A stretch of DNA of 64,000 nt from a bacterium (GCA_026417415.1 JAOADG010000008.1:62001-126000); one strand, 5' to 3'. Numbered from the stretch's first letter, positions 1-9,333 are shown. Numbers and translations are program-made. The notes: generated from the letters alone by a model not told the origin.

Positions 1-909
1 AAGGGTTACTAAGAGAGGATCACAAACCATACAGAGCAATGTAAACCAATAAAGATAAGAAGTTTGATGGTTTAAGAAATTGATAAAGTACGTTGCAACT
101 TGGTTGTAGGATGGATTCGGTGAGGAAAGTAAAGCAAATTTGCAATGATCCATCACCGCCGTCAGCTCGTTGGGATGTTTTTGAAAATTTATTTGAGAAA
201 GCGAAAATGCTTCTTCTACATTTTGATTGTAATAACAAGCAATCGCTGACCATTCCAAAAATTCTGTATCAAAATGTGTGATGTTTTCTTTTCTTAATGT
301 TATCTGGTAAGATTGTTTAAACGCTTCATAAGCCCGACTTACATTGGAAAAAGAATCACGTCGTATCAGCCAAAACCATCCTTCCAAATTTAAAAAACTG
401 CTGTTTTTGGGGGATAATTCACGTGCCATTCGGATGGTTTCAGTAGCAGCAGTCCATTGTGCATTCTGATAAAATTTTACGGCTACTTCTGCTTTGGTGT
501 ACGCAGCGATGTCATCTTTTGAAGCACCATCCTGCAGAATCCCAAGAAAATAACTTGGGTTGAACTTTTTATGAATGACGTGTGTAACCACCGAACGATA
601 ACTAAAAGAAAGGACTCGTAAAACTCCATGCAGTAAAAGAGGATGGTTTTCAAATAGTTGTGAAAGCAATTCAATCCTTTTTTCTTTTTGAATAGAATAA
701 GGAGTGAGTTGAAGGAGAGTTTTAATGATATCAATCTTTAGAGTTTCAACTTCGAATTCATTTAAAAATTTGAAACTGTAATTAAACTCTTGAATTTTGG
801 ACAAAAGTCCTATTTTTTCCCAATAATGAAGTTCATCCTTCCAAGTAGAGGCGTTTGAGAGTGTTTCTAAAAAAGAAATTGGTTGCATTGTAGTGATTGA
901 ACGATACAT
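1..909 (-). CDS. TPR-like helical protein, partial (3' end beyond left edge)
   Basis: An open frame on the minus strand runs without a stop from ATG at 909 to base 1, at least 303 codons. A TGA lies immediately upstream of that ATG; a second in-frame ATG at 888 is an alternative start, and neither has a clear Shine-Dalgarno site. The protein is hydrophilic and helix-rich, with paired-helix segments such as AQWTAATETIRMARELSPKN and VEEAFSLSQINFQKHPNELT that look like tetratricopeptide repeats. There is no signal peptide or membrane segment. Smaller frames on both strands inside it are shadows. Its function is unknown; a scaffold or adaptor role is only inference from the repeat type. Confidence 0.75.
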   Translation of the reverse strand, partial: MYRSITTMQPISFLETLSNASTWKDELHYWEKIGLLSKIQEFNYSFKFLNEFEVETLKIDIIKTLLQLTPYSIQKEKRIELLSQLFENHPLLLHGVLRVLSFSYRSVVTHVIHKKFNPSYFLGILQDGASKDDIAAYTKAEVAVKFYQNAQWTAATETIRMARELSPKNSSFLNLEGWFWLIRRDSFSNVSRAYEAFKQSYQITLRKENITHFDTEFLEWSAIACYYNQNVEEAFSLSQINFQKHPNELTAVMDHCKFALLSSPNPSYNQVATYFINFLNHQTSYLYWFTLLCMVCDPLLVTL

Positions 910-1146
910 TCAAATGTAATCAATCTACCTATTCAATGGTACATTTCAAATAAAATAAGTTGAAAATCTTTCAATAAAGAAATTGTTAATAAAATTCACT
1001 GGTTTGTTAAAATACAAGAATTCCTCTTCAGTGAAATCATGAGTCATCAACTACGCTAATTAAATCTGCTCTATTTACCATGAAATAAATTTCAAACGTA
1101 TAAACTATTTATTCATCTTAGGATTTACAGTCATTTTGATTTATTA

Positions 1147-2133
1147 GTGTTTTATCGTTTATATTCGGTACTAAATTCGAGTGAAACTTTGGAACTACTA
1201 ACTTTAACTCAACCTTTAGAAGCAGAAAAATCAATTTGGGAATGGGTCATTTTCCATTTCATTATCTTTACCCTATTAGGTTTAGATCTGGGGGTTGGTC
1301 AAAGAAAAGCCCATGTACCATCTTTTAAAGAAGCCATCTCTTGGGTCTCTCTGTATATCACTTGTGCAATCCTGTATGGTGTCTATATAGGATGGAAATG
1401 GGGAACAGAGAAAGCGATTTTATTTTATACCGGTTATTTAGTCGAATATTCCCTTTCAGTGGACAACCTTTTTGTCTTTTTGGTTCTATTCTCCTTTTTT
1501 GCAGTTCCCCCTAAATCGCGACATCGGGTTTTATTTTGGGGCATCTTAGGTGCACTTTTTTTCCGTGCAATATTTATTGCATTAGGTGCAATCATCATCA
1601 GTCGTTTTGATTGGGTTCTTTATCTTTTTGGTGCATTTCTAATATACACAGCATGGAAATTGTTACACTCCGGAGAACAAGAAATTCATCCTGATGAAAA
1701 TCCGGTAATAAACTGGGTTAAAAAACATTTCCCAGTCACAAATTTCTATGTTGAATCAAAGTTTACTACAAAGGTTGATGGAAAAACTTACCTAACTCCA
1801 TTGGCTTTAGTACTGATTTCTGTGGAAACGACGGACATTATCTTTGCTGTAGATTCAATTCCTGCAATTTTTTCTATTACCTCTGATCCATTTATTGTCT
1901 ATACCTCAAATGTATTTGCCATTCTTGGACTAAGAAGTTTGTTCTTTGTTTTGGATAAATTGTTACCTTTATTCCGTTTCCTAAAACCTGCTTTAGCAGT
2001 CATTTTAGGATTCATTGGAATCAAAATGCTAATCCATTCTTTTATAAAAATTCCCCCCATGGTGAGTTTATCTTTTGTGGTAGGGATTTTATCCATCGCA
2101 ATCCTACTTTCGGTAATTCTTAAGAAAAAGTAG
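1147..2133 (+). CDS. terC: TerC/Alx-family integral membrane protein
   Basis: A 328-residue polytopic inner-membrane protein with about eight or nine hydrophobic segments. Two family signatures carry the acidic residues thought to bind metal: SVDNLF at residues 104-109 and ETTDIIFAVDSIPA at 227-240. The family (TerC, Alx, YkoY, MeeF) is linked to tellurite resistance and, for several members, to manganese export during exoenzyme metalation or pH stress. A manganese role here is by homology only. The start used is GTG at 1147 with no good ribosome site; a TTG fourteen codons later is possible. No other ter genes are nearby. Its stop codon abuts that of the convergent gene at 2134. Confidence 0.88.
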   Translation: MFYRLYSVLNSSETLELLTLTQPLEAEKSIWEWVIFHFIIFTLLGLDLGVGQRKAHVPSFKEAISWVSLYITCAILYGVYIGWKWGTEKAILFYTGYLVEYSLSVDNLFVFLVLFSFFAVPPKSRHRVLFWGILGALFFRAIFIALGAIIISRFDWVLYLFGAFLIYTAWKLLHSGEQEIHPDENPVINWVKKHFPVTNFYVESKFTTKVDGKTYLTPLALVLISVETTDIIFAVDSIPAIFSITSDPFIVYTSNVFAILGLRSLFFVLDKLLPLFRFLKPALAVILGFIGIKMLIHSFIKIPPMVSLSFVVGILSIAILLSVILKKK

Positions 2134-3033
2134 TTACATTGGATTACGAAACCATTTTTGAAATGGAAATTGGATAATCACATTGGCAGCAAGTACCAGC
2201 AAACCACCAATGAAAACACTCATACTGATCATTTCATTAAAAAACAATACAGCGAAAAACGCTGCATACACCGGTTCAAGAGTGTAAATTAATGAGGCAG
2301 TAACAGCATCAGTATAAGGTTGAAACCGATTCATTACATACAAAGCAACAATAGACCCGAAGAACACTGTATATCCCAATCCCCAGAACAATTCTTGGCC
2401 CATTTGGATTTTTTCCACATGCGATAGTTGAATAGGAAGTAGTAGAAAAGCAAACAACCCAGTAAAAAATGCAGGAACCAAAAGCATGACCAAGGGATGG
2501 ACCTCTTTTCCAATACGGCTGGTCCAAACGATTTGAAAAGCAAATGCCACTGCACAACCAATTGTCAGAAAATCACCGATATTCCAATCCCCACCCAATT
2601 TGGGTGACATCATAAACCCTGTTCCCAAAACTGCTAAGGGAATTGCTAACAAACTAATGAGTTTAGGTTTTTCTCGAGCAATTCTTTCAGATAAAAAAGG
2701 GACGAAAATTACATACAAAGAAGTAAGAAAACCTGATTTCGATGCAGTCGTATATTCTAAACCAAATGTTTGAAGTAGAAAACCTGCAGAAAAAGATAAA
2801 ATTAATCCGATACCGTGTTTATGAAACGGGTAGTAAATAGGAATTTTCAATAACTTTAATACAACCCAAAGAATTAAAGCGGTGAAACTCATCCGCAAAC
2901 CTAAAAACAATCCTGCGGGAACTAAAGCCAAAGAAGATTTAATTACTGGAAAAGTTAGCCCCCAGATAGCAGTAGTTAGGAACAACCAAAGATTCGCTTT
3001 AGTAGGGCTAATGTTCGTAGAGTAGAGTTTCAA
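2134..3033 (-). CDS. EamA/DMT-superfamily transporter
   Basis: A 299-residue membrane protein with about ten transmembrane helices in two halves, each an EamA domain. The first half starts with FLTTAIWGLTFPVIKSS and the second contains ASLIYTLEPVYAAFFAVLFF, both typical of the drug/metabolite transporter superfamily. Such proteins export amino acids or other small metabolites at the inner membrane; the substrate cannot be read from sequence. The start is a TTG whose TTGA overlaps the panD stop codon, which suggests translational coupling with panD. It is the last gene of the leftward cluster that starts at 5405. Confidence 0.85.
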   Translation of the reverse strand: MKLYSTNISPTKANLWLFLTTAIWGLTFPVIKSSLALVPAGLFLGLRMSFTALILWVVLKLLKIPIYYPFHKHGIGLILSFSAGFLLQTFGLEYTTASKSGFLTSLYVIFVPFLSERIAREKPKLISLLAIPLAVLGTGFMMSPKLGGDWNIGDFLTIGCAVAFAFQIVWTSRIGKEVHPLVMLLVPAFFTGLFAFLLLPIQLSHVEKIQMGQELFWGLGYTVFFGSIVALYVMNRFQPYTDAVTASLIYTLEPVYAAFFAVLFFNEMISMSVFIGGLLVLAANVIIQFPFQKWFRNPM

Positions 3034-3425
3034 GGATGTACAATAGGATCTTCTGAATTAGGTGGTTCAGTTGCACAAATATCTAATATGGAATTATCAG
3101 GGGCACAAATTACAATTTTTGCTTGAATAGGCGTTTTCGACCAAGTGAAAGACATAATGATAATTTCTTCACCTTTTTTGAACAGATGTGCTGCAGCCCC
3201 ATTTAAACACACTTCACCACTACCTTCTTCGCCATAAAGCACATAGGTTTCAAGTCGGTTACCTGTGGTTACATCTGCAACCAAAACCTGTTCATGTTCC
3301 CATAAATCTGCTGCTCGGGCTAGTACAGGATCAAGGGTTATTGAACCTACATAATCAAGGTTTGCTTCTGTAACTACTGCACGATGGATTTTAGATTTTA
3401 ATAACAAACGGTAATACTGTTCCAT
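3030..3425 (-). CDS. panD: Aspartate 1-decarboxylase PanD precursor
   Basis: PanD converts L-aspartate to beta-alanine for pantothenate and coenzyme A synthesis. The 131-residue precursor shows the family hallmarks: KSKIHRAVVTEANLDYVGS with the Gly27-Ser28 pair where self-cleavage creates the pyruvoyl group, then GEEGSGEVCLNGAAAHL. It is slightly longer than the E. coli protein (126) because of a C-terminal tail of about 15 residues rich in Pro and acidic residues. ATG at 3425 follows a GAGGAA ribosome site. It lies 9 bases downstream of the FemAB-like gene and overlaps the DMT transporter by 4 bases. No panB or panC is in the window. Confidence 0.96.
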   Translation of the reverse strand: MEQYYRLLLKSKIHRAVVTEANLDYVGSITLDPVLARAADLWEHEQVLVADVTTGNRLETYVLYGEEGSGEVCLNGAAAHLFKKGEEIIIMSFTWSKTPIQAKIVICAPDNSILDICATEPPNSEDPIVHP

Positions 3426-3434
3426 AAAAATTCC

Positions 3435-4430
3435 TCATGAAAATTCATAATAATAAACATCACGCCAGCCCCCTACTGCACCAAAATTTTCTTTGAAACG
3501 GATTAATCCATAACCTGGTACACCAACAACTGTAGAAATTCCAAAATCTAACCAACGAGCGCCACGCTCCCGCGCTTTTACGATAGAAAAATGGTTTAAT
3601 GGAAGAACCGCTTTGGTATCTTGTTTGTTTCGATCGTGAGTGATGTAAAAGGTCATGGTCACTTGTGGGCTAATATCAAATATCAAAGATGCAGCAACGA
3701 CCTGCTGATGTCTATCATAAGCAAAATAGAGTTTCATCATTTCGGGAACCAATCGAGAAAGTGCACTTAAATCCCTTCTTGAATGAGCAGGGAGAACACC
3801 ATATTTTTTTCGGTTGTCAATTAACATCGGATAAAAGATATCCCAATTTTCTTCACTAAGTTCTACTTCTTTAACCACCACCCCTTGCTTTTCTGCAAAT
3901 CTTAAACCACCTAAGGTTTTGTTATCGTAAAACAACGTTGGATCTTCAAACCACAAAGGAACAATTTGAGTATAATCACGTTTGCGATATTGGAACCCCA
4001 ACATCATCATTACAAAACTCCAAACATCACTCGGTATTCGGTGATAACAAATAGGAGGAGGGGTAATTTCCAATCCCTGAAAACCTAAATTTTTTACGTG
4101 TTCTATCAGTGAGCGTAAAATTTCTTCCGCTTCATCAAATGCTACGATTTTTTTAGTCATGATGCCGCCATAACTAGCACCCGGATGAGAAACGAACCAT
4201 TTTGATGAAGTATTCTCCGAATTTTGGCGATACCTGACTGCAGCAGGAAGTACACCCCAAAGATTCCCTTTCTTTTTCAGAACCAGCGAGCAATCTTCAA
4301 ATTTTCCTTCTTCGTGGTAACTCAAAAAGCGTCGTGTTTGAAAATAGGTTCCATCATTCGCTAACTGGACTAAGCGATCCCATTCTTCGGCAAAATTCGT
4401 TGTATAAGGTTCCCATTGATAAACGCTCAT
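3435..4430 (-). CDS. FemAB/GNAT-like acyl- or aminoacyl-transferase
   Basis: A 331-residue soluble protein with the double GNAT-like layout of the FemAB/MurM and BioF2-like families. The N-terminal half carries WGVLPAAVRYR and HPGASYGGIM; the C-terminal half carries AASLIFDISPQVTMTFYITH, then ARERGARWLDFGIS and IRFKENFGA. Family members attach amino acids from aminoacyl-tRNA to peptidoglycan precursors or acylate exported polymers. The acceptor here is unknown. Start ATG 4430 directly follows the epimerase stop codon, so the two are probably co-translated, which fits sugar or cell-envelope modification. Confidence 0.75.
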   Translation of the reverse strand: MSVYQWEPYTTNFAEEWDRLVQLANDGTYFQTRRFLSYHEEGKFEDCSLVLKKKGNLWGVLPAAVRYRQNSENTSSKWFVSHPGASYGGIMTKKIVAFDEAEEILRSLIEHVKNLGFQGLEITPPPICYHRIPSDVWSFVMMMLGFQYRKRDYTQIVPLWFEDPTLFYDNKTLGGLRFAEKQGVVVKEVELSEENWDIFYPMLIDNRKKYGVLPAHSRRDLSALSRLVPEMMKLYFAYDRHQQVVAASLIFDISPQVTMTFYITHDRNKQDTKAVLPLNHFSIVKARERGARWLDFGISTVVGVPGYGLIRFKENFGAVGGWRDVYYYEFS

Positions 4431-5405
4431 TTATCTTCGCTCCGAAAGTGGTCCTAAGGCGCGGCGCGCGCGATACCAAGTTACATAGGATTGAATGCCG
4501 TTCTCTAATGATACTGTAGGTTTCCAACCAAGCAGTTGTTGTGCACGTTCAATGTTTAAAGCGATCCGTAAAACTTCACCAGGTCGAAAATCTGCGTACT
4601 GTTTTTCTACGGGTGAACCAGTCGCTTGTTTAACTGCTTCAAAAATCTCATCATCAGTGACTTCAATACCTCGACCGATGTTAATCCATTGATTGTCGCC
4701 TTTTTCAAGCGCTAATACAAATGCTTGTACAACATCACCCACATAAACATAATCTCTTGTTTTTTTGCCATCACCAAAAATGTGAGGTTGTTTGCCACTT
4801 TCCATTTGTTCTGTAAAAATAGCAACCACACCGGCTTCTCCCCATGGATTTTGCCGTGGCCCAAATACGTTGCCTAATCGTAAAGAAACGAATTGAATCG
4901 GAAATGATTGACTAAAAGCATACAAATACATATCAAATGACATTTTTGCAGCACCATAGGGTGATTCAGGTTTTGGTGCATAAGTTTCAGATACAGGGAG
5001 ATAGTGTGGATCTACTGATCCATATCCTGCACCTCCAGAAGAAGCAAATAGAAACCGCTTGACCTCACTGCGGATCGCTTGATGGAGCAATCGTACACTT
5101 GAGTCCATGTTCACATGAAAATCAAAAATAGGTTCGTTAACCGATTTACGTACATCCATTTGTGCTGCCAGGTGATAGACAACATCAACTTTGTACTGGC
5201 TGAAAACAGATAACCAATCTATTGTGTAAATATCTTCTTCAATTAAGATTGCTTGTGGGTGAACATTTTCTCGAAATCCTGTTGAAAAGTTATCTACCAC
5301 AATTACTTGATATCCAAGTGCAATCAATGCATCCACTAAATTGGAACCAATAAATCCAGCTCCCCCTGTGACAAGTATTGTTTGGTGATGGTTTCTAAGT
5401 TCCAT
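4431..5405 (-). CDS. NAD-dependent epimerase/dehydratase (UDP-glucose 4-epimerase-like, extended SDR)
   Basis: An extended short-chain dehydrogenase of 324 residues. The Rossmann motif TGGAGFIG is at residues 13-20, ASSGGAGYG near 121-129, the catalytic pair Tyr150-x3-Lys154 in SPYGAAK, and RLGNVFGPRQ downstream, as in GalE and related nucleotide-sugar epimerases. It probably interconverts or dehydrates an NDP-sugar for envelope polysaccharide; the exact sugar is not readable. The ATG is preceded by a GAGGA ribosome site and appears to open the leftward cluster that continues with the FemAB-like gene, panD and the transporter. Confidence 0.88.
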   Translation of the reverse strand: MELRNHHQTILVTGGAGFIGSNLVDALIALGYQVIVVDNFSTGFRENVHPQAILIEEDIYTIDWLSVFSQYKVDVVYHLAAQMDVRKSVNEPIFDFHVNMDSSVRLLHQAIRSEVKRFLFASSGGAGYGSVDPHYLPVSETYAPKPESPYGAAKMSFDMYLYAFSQSFPIQFVSLRLGNVFGPRQNPWGEAGVVAIFTEQMESGKQPHIFGDGKKTRDYVYVGDVVQAFVLALEKGDNQWINIGRGIEVTDDEIFEAVKQATGSPVEKQYADFRPGEVLRIALNIERAQQLLGWKPTVSLENGIQSYVTWYRARRALGPLSERR

Positions 5406-5465
5406 TTAAAATCCTCTAGAAAAAAAGATCACTCAATATACCAATGAAAGAAATAAAGAAAAAAA

Positions 5466-5490
5466 AAGCGCACTCAAACTGAGTGCGCTT
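5466..5490 (-). terminator. Rho-independent terminator of the barrel gene
   Basis: An 11-base-pair perfect hairpin (arms 5466-5476 and 5480-5490) with a 3-base loop. On the minus strand it is followed by a run of nine T residues. It sits 24 bases past the stop of the minus-strand barrel gene and insulates the epimerase cluster. Confidence 0.9.
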
Positions 5491-5513
5491 AAGAAATAAT
5501 CTCTTCTCAACCG

Positions 5514-6125
5514 TTAAAATAAATATCCAAACATTACTTGAATACCACTGGATTTAACCGTAAGACCAGATGTAGTAGTAAGATTGGTTAGTCCCATAGA
5601 GTAACGAACATCTGGTATCAAATGCCCGGGTCCAACCGGAATTGCTAACCCAGCACCGATATTTAAAGCAACTTCTGAACTATTCCAATTAGTCAGATTG
5701 TTTCCGTTTTTATCCTTTGCTTGCATCTTAATCCCTATCTCAGGACCTGCTTGGAAAAAGAACTTAGCATCATGGCCTGGGTTAATTTTGCAATCCCATT
5801 GCGCCAATGTATAGGTATAGAACGGAGCAACAACGAGATTATCAACTTTCCATTCATTACTTACACTACCTGCTTCTACTTTGGTGCCTTTCATTAAATA
5901 CAGAATTTCTGTACGAACATCCATCTTTTCGTTGATGCTGTAGTTCACAATACCACCAAAACCAAAACCTGTGCGAGTTTTATAGTCAATACCGCTAGGT
6001 GCAGGATCAACGGATACATTTGCAAGGTTTACACCAAGTTTCACACCATATCTTAAATCTGCTGCATAGGTCAATTGACTAACCATAAGAAGCGCCATTA
6101 CTAAAAGAATTGCTGTTCGTTTCAT
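5514..6125 (-). CDS. Outer-membrane beta-barrel protein (PorT/OmpA-barrel type)
   Basis: A 203-residue protein with signal peptide MKRTAILLVMALLMVSQLTYA. The mature part begins with DLRYGVKLGVNLANVSV and alternates short amphipathic beta strands, ending in SSGIQVMFGYLF with a terminal aromatic residue, the usual sign of an outer-membrane barrel of eight or so strands. The frame is open for 43 more codons upstream, but ATG 6125 is chosen because it follows AAAGGAAA and begins the signal peptide. It has its own terminator at 5466-5490. It is divergent from the chaperone cluster and shares with it the region holding a 10-base palindrome. The ligand is unknown. Confidence 0.85.
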   Translation of the reverse strand: MKRTAILLVMALLMVSQLTYAADLRYGVKLGVNLANVSVDPAPSGIDYKTRTGFGFGGIVNYSINEKMDVRTEILYLMKGTKVEAGSVSNEWKVDNLVVAPFYTYTLAQWDCKINPGHDAKFFFQAGPEIGIKMQAKDKNGNNLTNWNSSEVALNIGAGLAIPVGPGHLIPDVRYSMGLTNLTTTSGLTVKSSGIQVMFGYLF

Positions 6126-6240
6126 AGATTTTCCTTTCTTTTGTTGTTGGGTTGAAAATATACCATAATGCATATAGCAATATATACGTAAGAAAATTAG
6201 AAAAAGTTTGCTAAAAATAATTTTTAAGAAAACATTGCCA

Positions 6241-6263
6241 TTATGACATACCATATGTCATAA
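6241..6263. promoter_or_regulatory. Perfect palindrome, candidate activator-binding site
   Basis: Two 10-base arms (TTATGACATA and TATGTCATAA) are separated by CCA. The centre at 6252 lies about 142 bases upstream of the predicted sigma-54 transcription start and 127 bases upstream of the barrel gene start. That distance is typical for enhancer sites of sigma-54 activators. There is no T-tract on either side, so it is not a terminator. The cognate protein is unknown. Confidence 0.5.
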
Positions 6264-6362
6264 AGACAAACGGTAAAGGACAAAATGGCAATCAGAAAAG
6301 GTGATTGCTAATTAGGTAAACTTGATATGAATAAATTCTTTCGTATATTGTTTAAGTTTTGG

Positions 6363-6386
6363 CAAACTGGCACGCAAATTGCTAAT
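6363..6386 (+). promoter_or_regulatory. Sigma-54 (RpoN) -24/-12 promoter of the chaperone cluster
   Basis: The core CTGGCACGCAAATTGCT at 6367-6383 has GG at 6369-6370 and GC at 6381-6382, exactly 10 bases apart. It matches the published sigma-54 consensus YTGGCACG-N4-TTGCW at every defined position, and the flanking bases 6363-6366 and 6386 agree too. The predicted start of transcription is about 6394, giving an approximately 129-base leader before hsp20. Confidence 0.85.
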
Positions 6387-6392
6387 GTCTTT

Positions 6393-6522
6393 GGTGGAAC
6401 GCTTCAGGTAGGTAAGCCGAACCACCCAAGCATTCCAAAAGGGTCTTCACCTTCTACATGCGAAGGTCCTTGTTGAAGAAAACATTCGGCAAAGTGGACT
6501 TAACAGAAAGGAGGGTAAAACT
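6393..6522 (+). promoter_or_regulatory. Structured 5' leader of the hsp20 mRNA
   Basis: Two potential stem-loops are visible. The first, 6393-6426, pairs GGTGG with CCACC and inside it GCTT (6401-6404) with AAGC (6413-6416), so it would form the very 5' end of the transcript. The second pairs TCTTCA (6444-6449) with TGAAGA (6474-6479) and, inside, CCTTC (6450-6454) with GAAGG (6462-6466). A strong AAAGGAGG ribosome site follows at about 6508-6515. An mRNA-stabilising or temperature-sensing role is inference. Confidence 0.4.
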
Positions 6523-6963
6523 ATGACATTAGTACGTTGGTTTCCAAGACGTGATCTTTTAACCATTCAAAATGAGATGAATCGCTTGTTCGAAAATTTC
6601 TTTGGCAGTTCAAAATTTGATGAAGCCGAACCCATGTGGTCGCCAAGAATGGATGTAATTGAAAGCAAGGACGATTATATCGTCAAAGCGGACATCCCTG
6701 GTGTTCGTAAAGAGGATGTGAAAATTACCTTAAACGAAAATGTTCTTACCGTTCAAGGTGAACGTGCCGAAGAAGTCAAAAAGGACAGCGATACCTATCA
6801 TCTCATTGAACGTCGGGTTGGCAAGTTCAGCCGTAGTTTAACGCTACCGACCAATGTGGTGGTGGAAAAAATCAAAGCCAAATTCAATGATGGCGTTTTA
6901 ACCATCACATTGCCCAAAGCTGAAGAAGCTAAGCCACGGGAGATTTCGATTGAAAGCAACTAA
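6523..6963 (+). CDS. Small heat-shock protein, Hsp20/alpha-crystallin family
   Basis: An ATP-independent holdase of 146 residues. The N-terminal arm (RRDLLTIQNEMNRLFENFFG) is followed by an alpha-crystallin domain from about residue 38, with DDYIVKADIPGVRKEDVKI and GVLTITLPKAEE. The C-terminal ISI is the I-x-I motif that drives oligomer assembly. ATG 6523 has the AGGAGG ribosome site 7-8 bases upstream. It is the first gene behind the sigma-54 promoter and is followed by a weak hairpin at 6983-7006, which may lower read-through to fmdB, groES and groEL. Confidence 0.96.
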   Translation: MTLVRWFPRRDLLTIQNEMNRLFENFFGSSKFDEAEPMWSPRMDVIESKDDYIVKADIPGVRKEDVKITLNENVLTVQGERAEEVKKDSDTYHLIERRVGKFSRSLTLPTNVVVEKIKAKFNDGVLTITLPKAEEAKPREISIESN

Positions 6964-6982
6964 TTAACCAACGAAACGTTGT

Positions 6983-7006
6983 GGGGTGCCTTTTCTAAGG
7001 TACCCC
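6983..7006 (+). terminator. Weak terminator or attenuator between hsp20 and fmdB
   Basis: A 10-base-pair stem (GGGGTGCCTT with AAGGTACCCC, one G-U pair) has a 4-base loop and is followed by only three T residues. It probably terminates partially or protects the 3' end of an hsp20 mRNA. Confidence 0.5.
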
Positions 7007-7044
7007 TTTGGACTGTTTAAAAAACGATCTGGAGAAAAATAGGT

Positions 7045-7338
7045 ATGCCAACCTACGAATATCAGTGTGAAGTATCGGCAGAGCATCGCTATGAAAAAAT
7101 GCAAAAATTTAGCGATCCAATGGATACCCATTGTCCATTTTGCGGACAACCGGTTAGACGCATCATTTCTGGTGGTGTTGGATTGATTTTTAGCGGAAAT
7201 GGGTTTTATCAAACCGATTATAAAAATAACCATTCCAAAAATGGAAAATCTGCAACGAAAAAAGAAGAAAAATCAGAAACCAAAACTGAAAACAATTTGA
7301 ATAATGGGAATTGTGGCAGCAATTGTAGTTGCCACTAA
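7045..7338 (+). CDS. FmdB-family zinc-ribbon protein
   Basis: A 97-residue protein with the FmdB start MPTYEYQC and the later SGNGFYQTDY characteristic of this regulatory/zinc-ribbon family. The second knuckle Cys30-x2-Cys33 is present. In the first knuckle Cys8 is followed by Ser11 where Cys is expected. The tail is Lys/Asn-rich and ends with CGSNCSCH (Cys90, 94, 96, His97), which might supply replacement ligands. It lies between hsp20 and groES; FmdB genes next to groES do occur in other bacteria, but the function is not established. A GGAGA site precedes the ATG. Confidence 0.88.
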   Translation: MPTYEYQCEVSAEHRYEKMQKFSDPMDTHCPFCGQPVRRIISGGVGLIFSGNGFYQTDYKNNHSKNGKSATKKEEKSETKTENNLNNGNCGSNCSCH

Positions 7339-7376
7339 TTTTAGTTTATTAACATAAACAAGAGAAGGAGAGAAAA

Positions 7377-7679
7377 ATGAAGATCCCGTTAAAACCGATG
7401 GATGAACGAATTCTCGTTAAACCCATGGTTGAAGAAGAGAAGAAAATAGGAAGCATCATCATTCCCGACACTGCAAAAGAAAAACCGACGATTGCAGAAG
7501 TTATTGCACTCGGTGCCGACATTGAACGTGAGAACGAAAAGAAGCCCAAATTAAGTGAAGTTCTCAAAGTGGGAGATAAAGTTCTCCATTCCAAGTATGG
7601 TGGTACCGAAATCGAATGGGAAGGTGAAAAATACCTTATTCTGTCAAGGTCGGACATTTTAGCGATTATCACTAAGTAA
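7377..7679 (+). CDS. groES: Co-chaperonin GroES (Hsp10)
   Basis: The 100-residue GroES caps the GroEL folding chamber. It contains LKPMDERILVKPM at the start, the mobile loop region EEEKKIGSIIIPDTAKEKP, and GDKVLHSKYGGTEIEWEGEK. Length and order match the usual 95-100 residues. ATG follows GAAGGAG. It lies 22 bases before groEL, so the two are co-transcribed. No CIRCE or HrcA site lies upstream. Confidence 0.98.
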   Translation: MKIPLKPMDERILVKPMVEEEKKIGSIIIPDTAKEKPTIAEVIALGADIERENEKKPKLSEVLKVGDKVLHSKYGGTEIEWEGEKYLILSRSDILAIITK

Positions 7680-7686
7680 TTCATGA

Positions 7687-9333
<1,647 letters not shown>

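Noticed and set aside
483-734. 83-residue minus-strand frame and the plus-strand frame at 93-281
   Set aside because: Both lie inside the long left-edge coding frame and have atypical composition.
910-1146. Possible tRNA or small RNA in the AT-rich gap before terC
   Set aside because: No cloverleaf, CCA end or terminator-like hairpin could be found; it probably only holds divergent promoters.
5466-5490. CIRCE-like inverted repeat containing GCACTC/GAGTGC near the groE region
   Set aside because: The loop is 3 bases instead of 9, the site lies downstream of the barrel gene and is followed by a T run on the minus strand, so it is a terminator.
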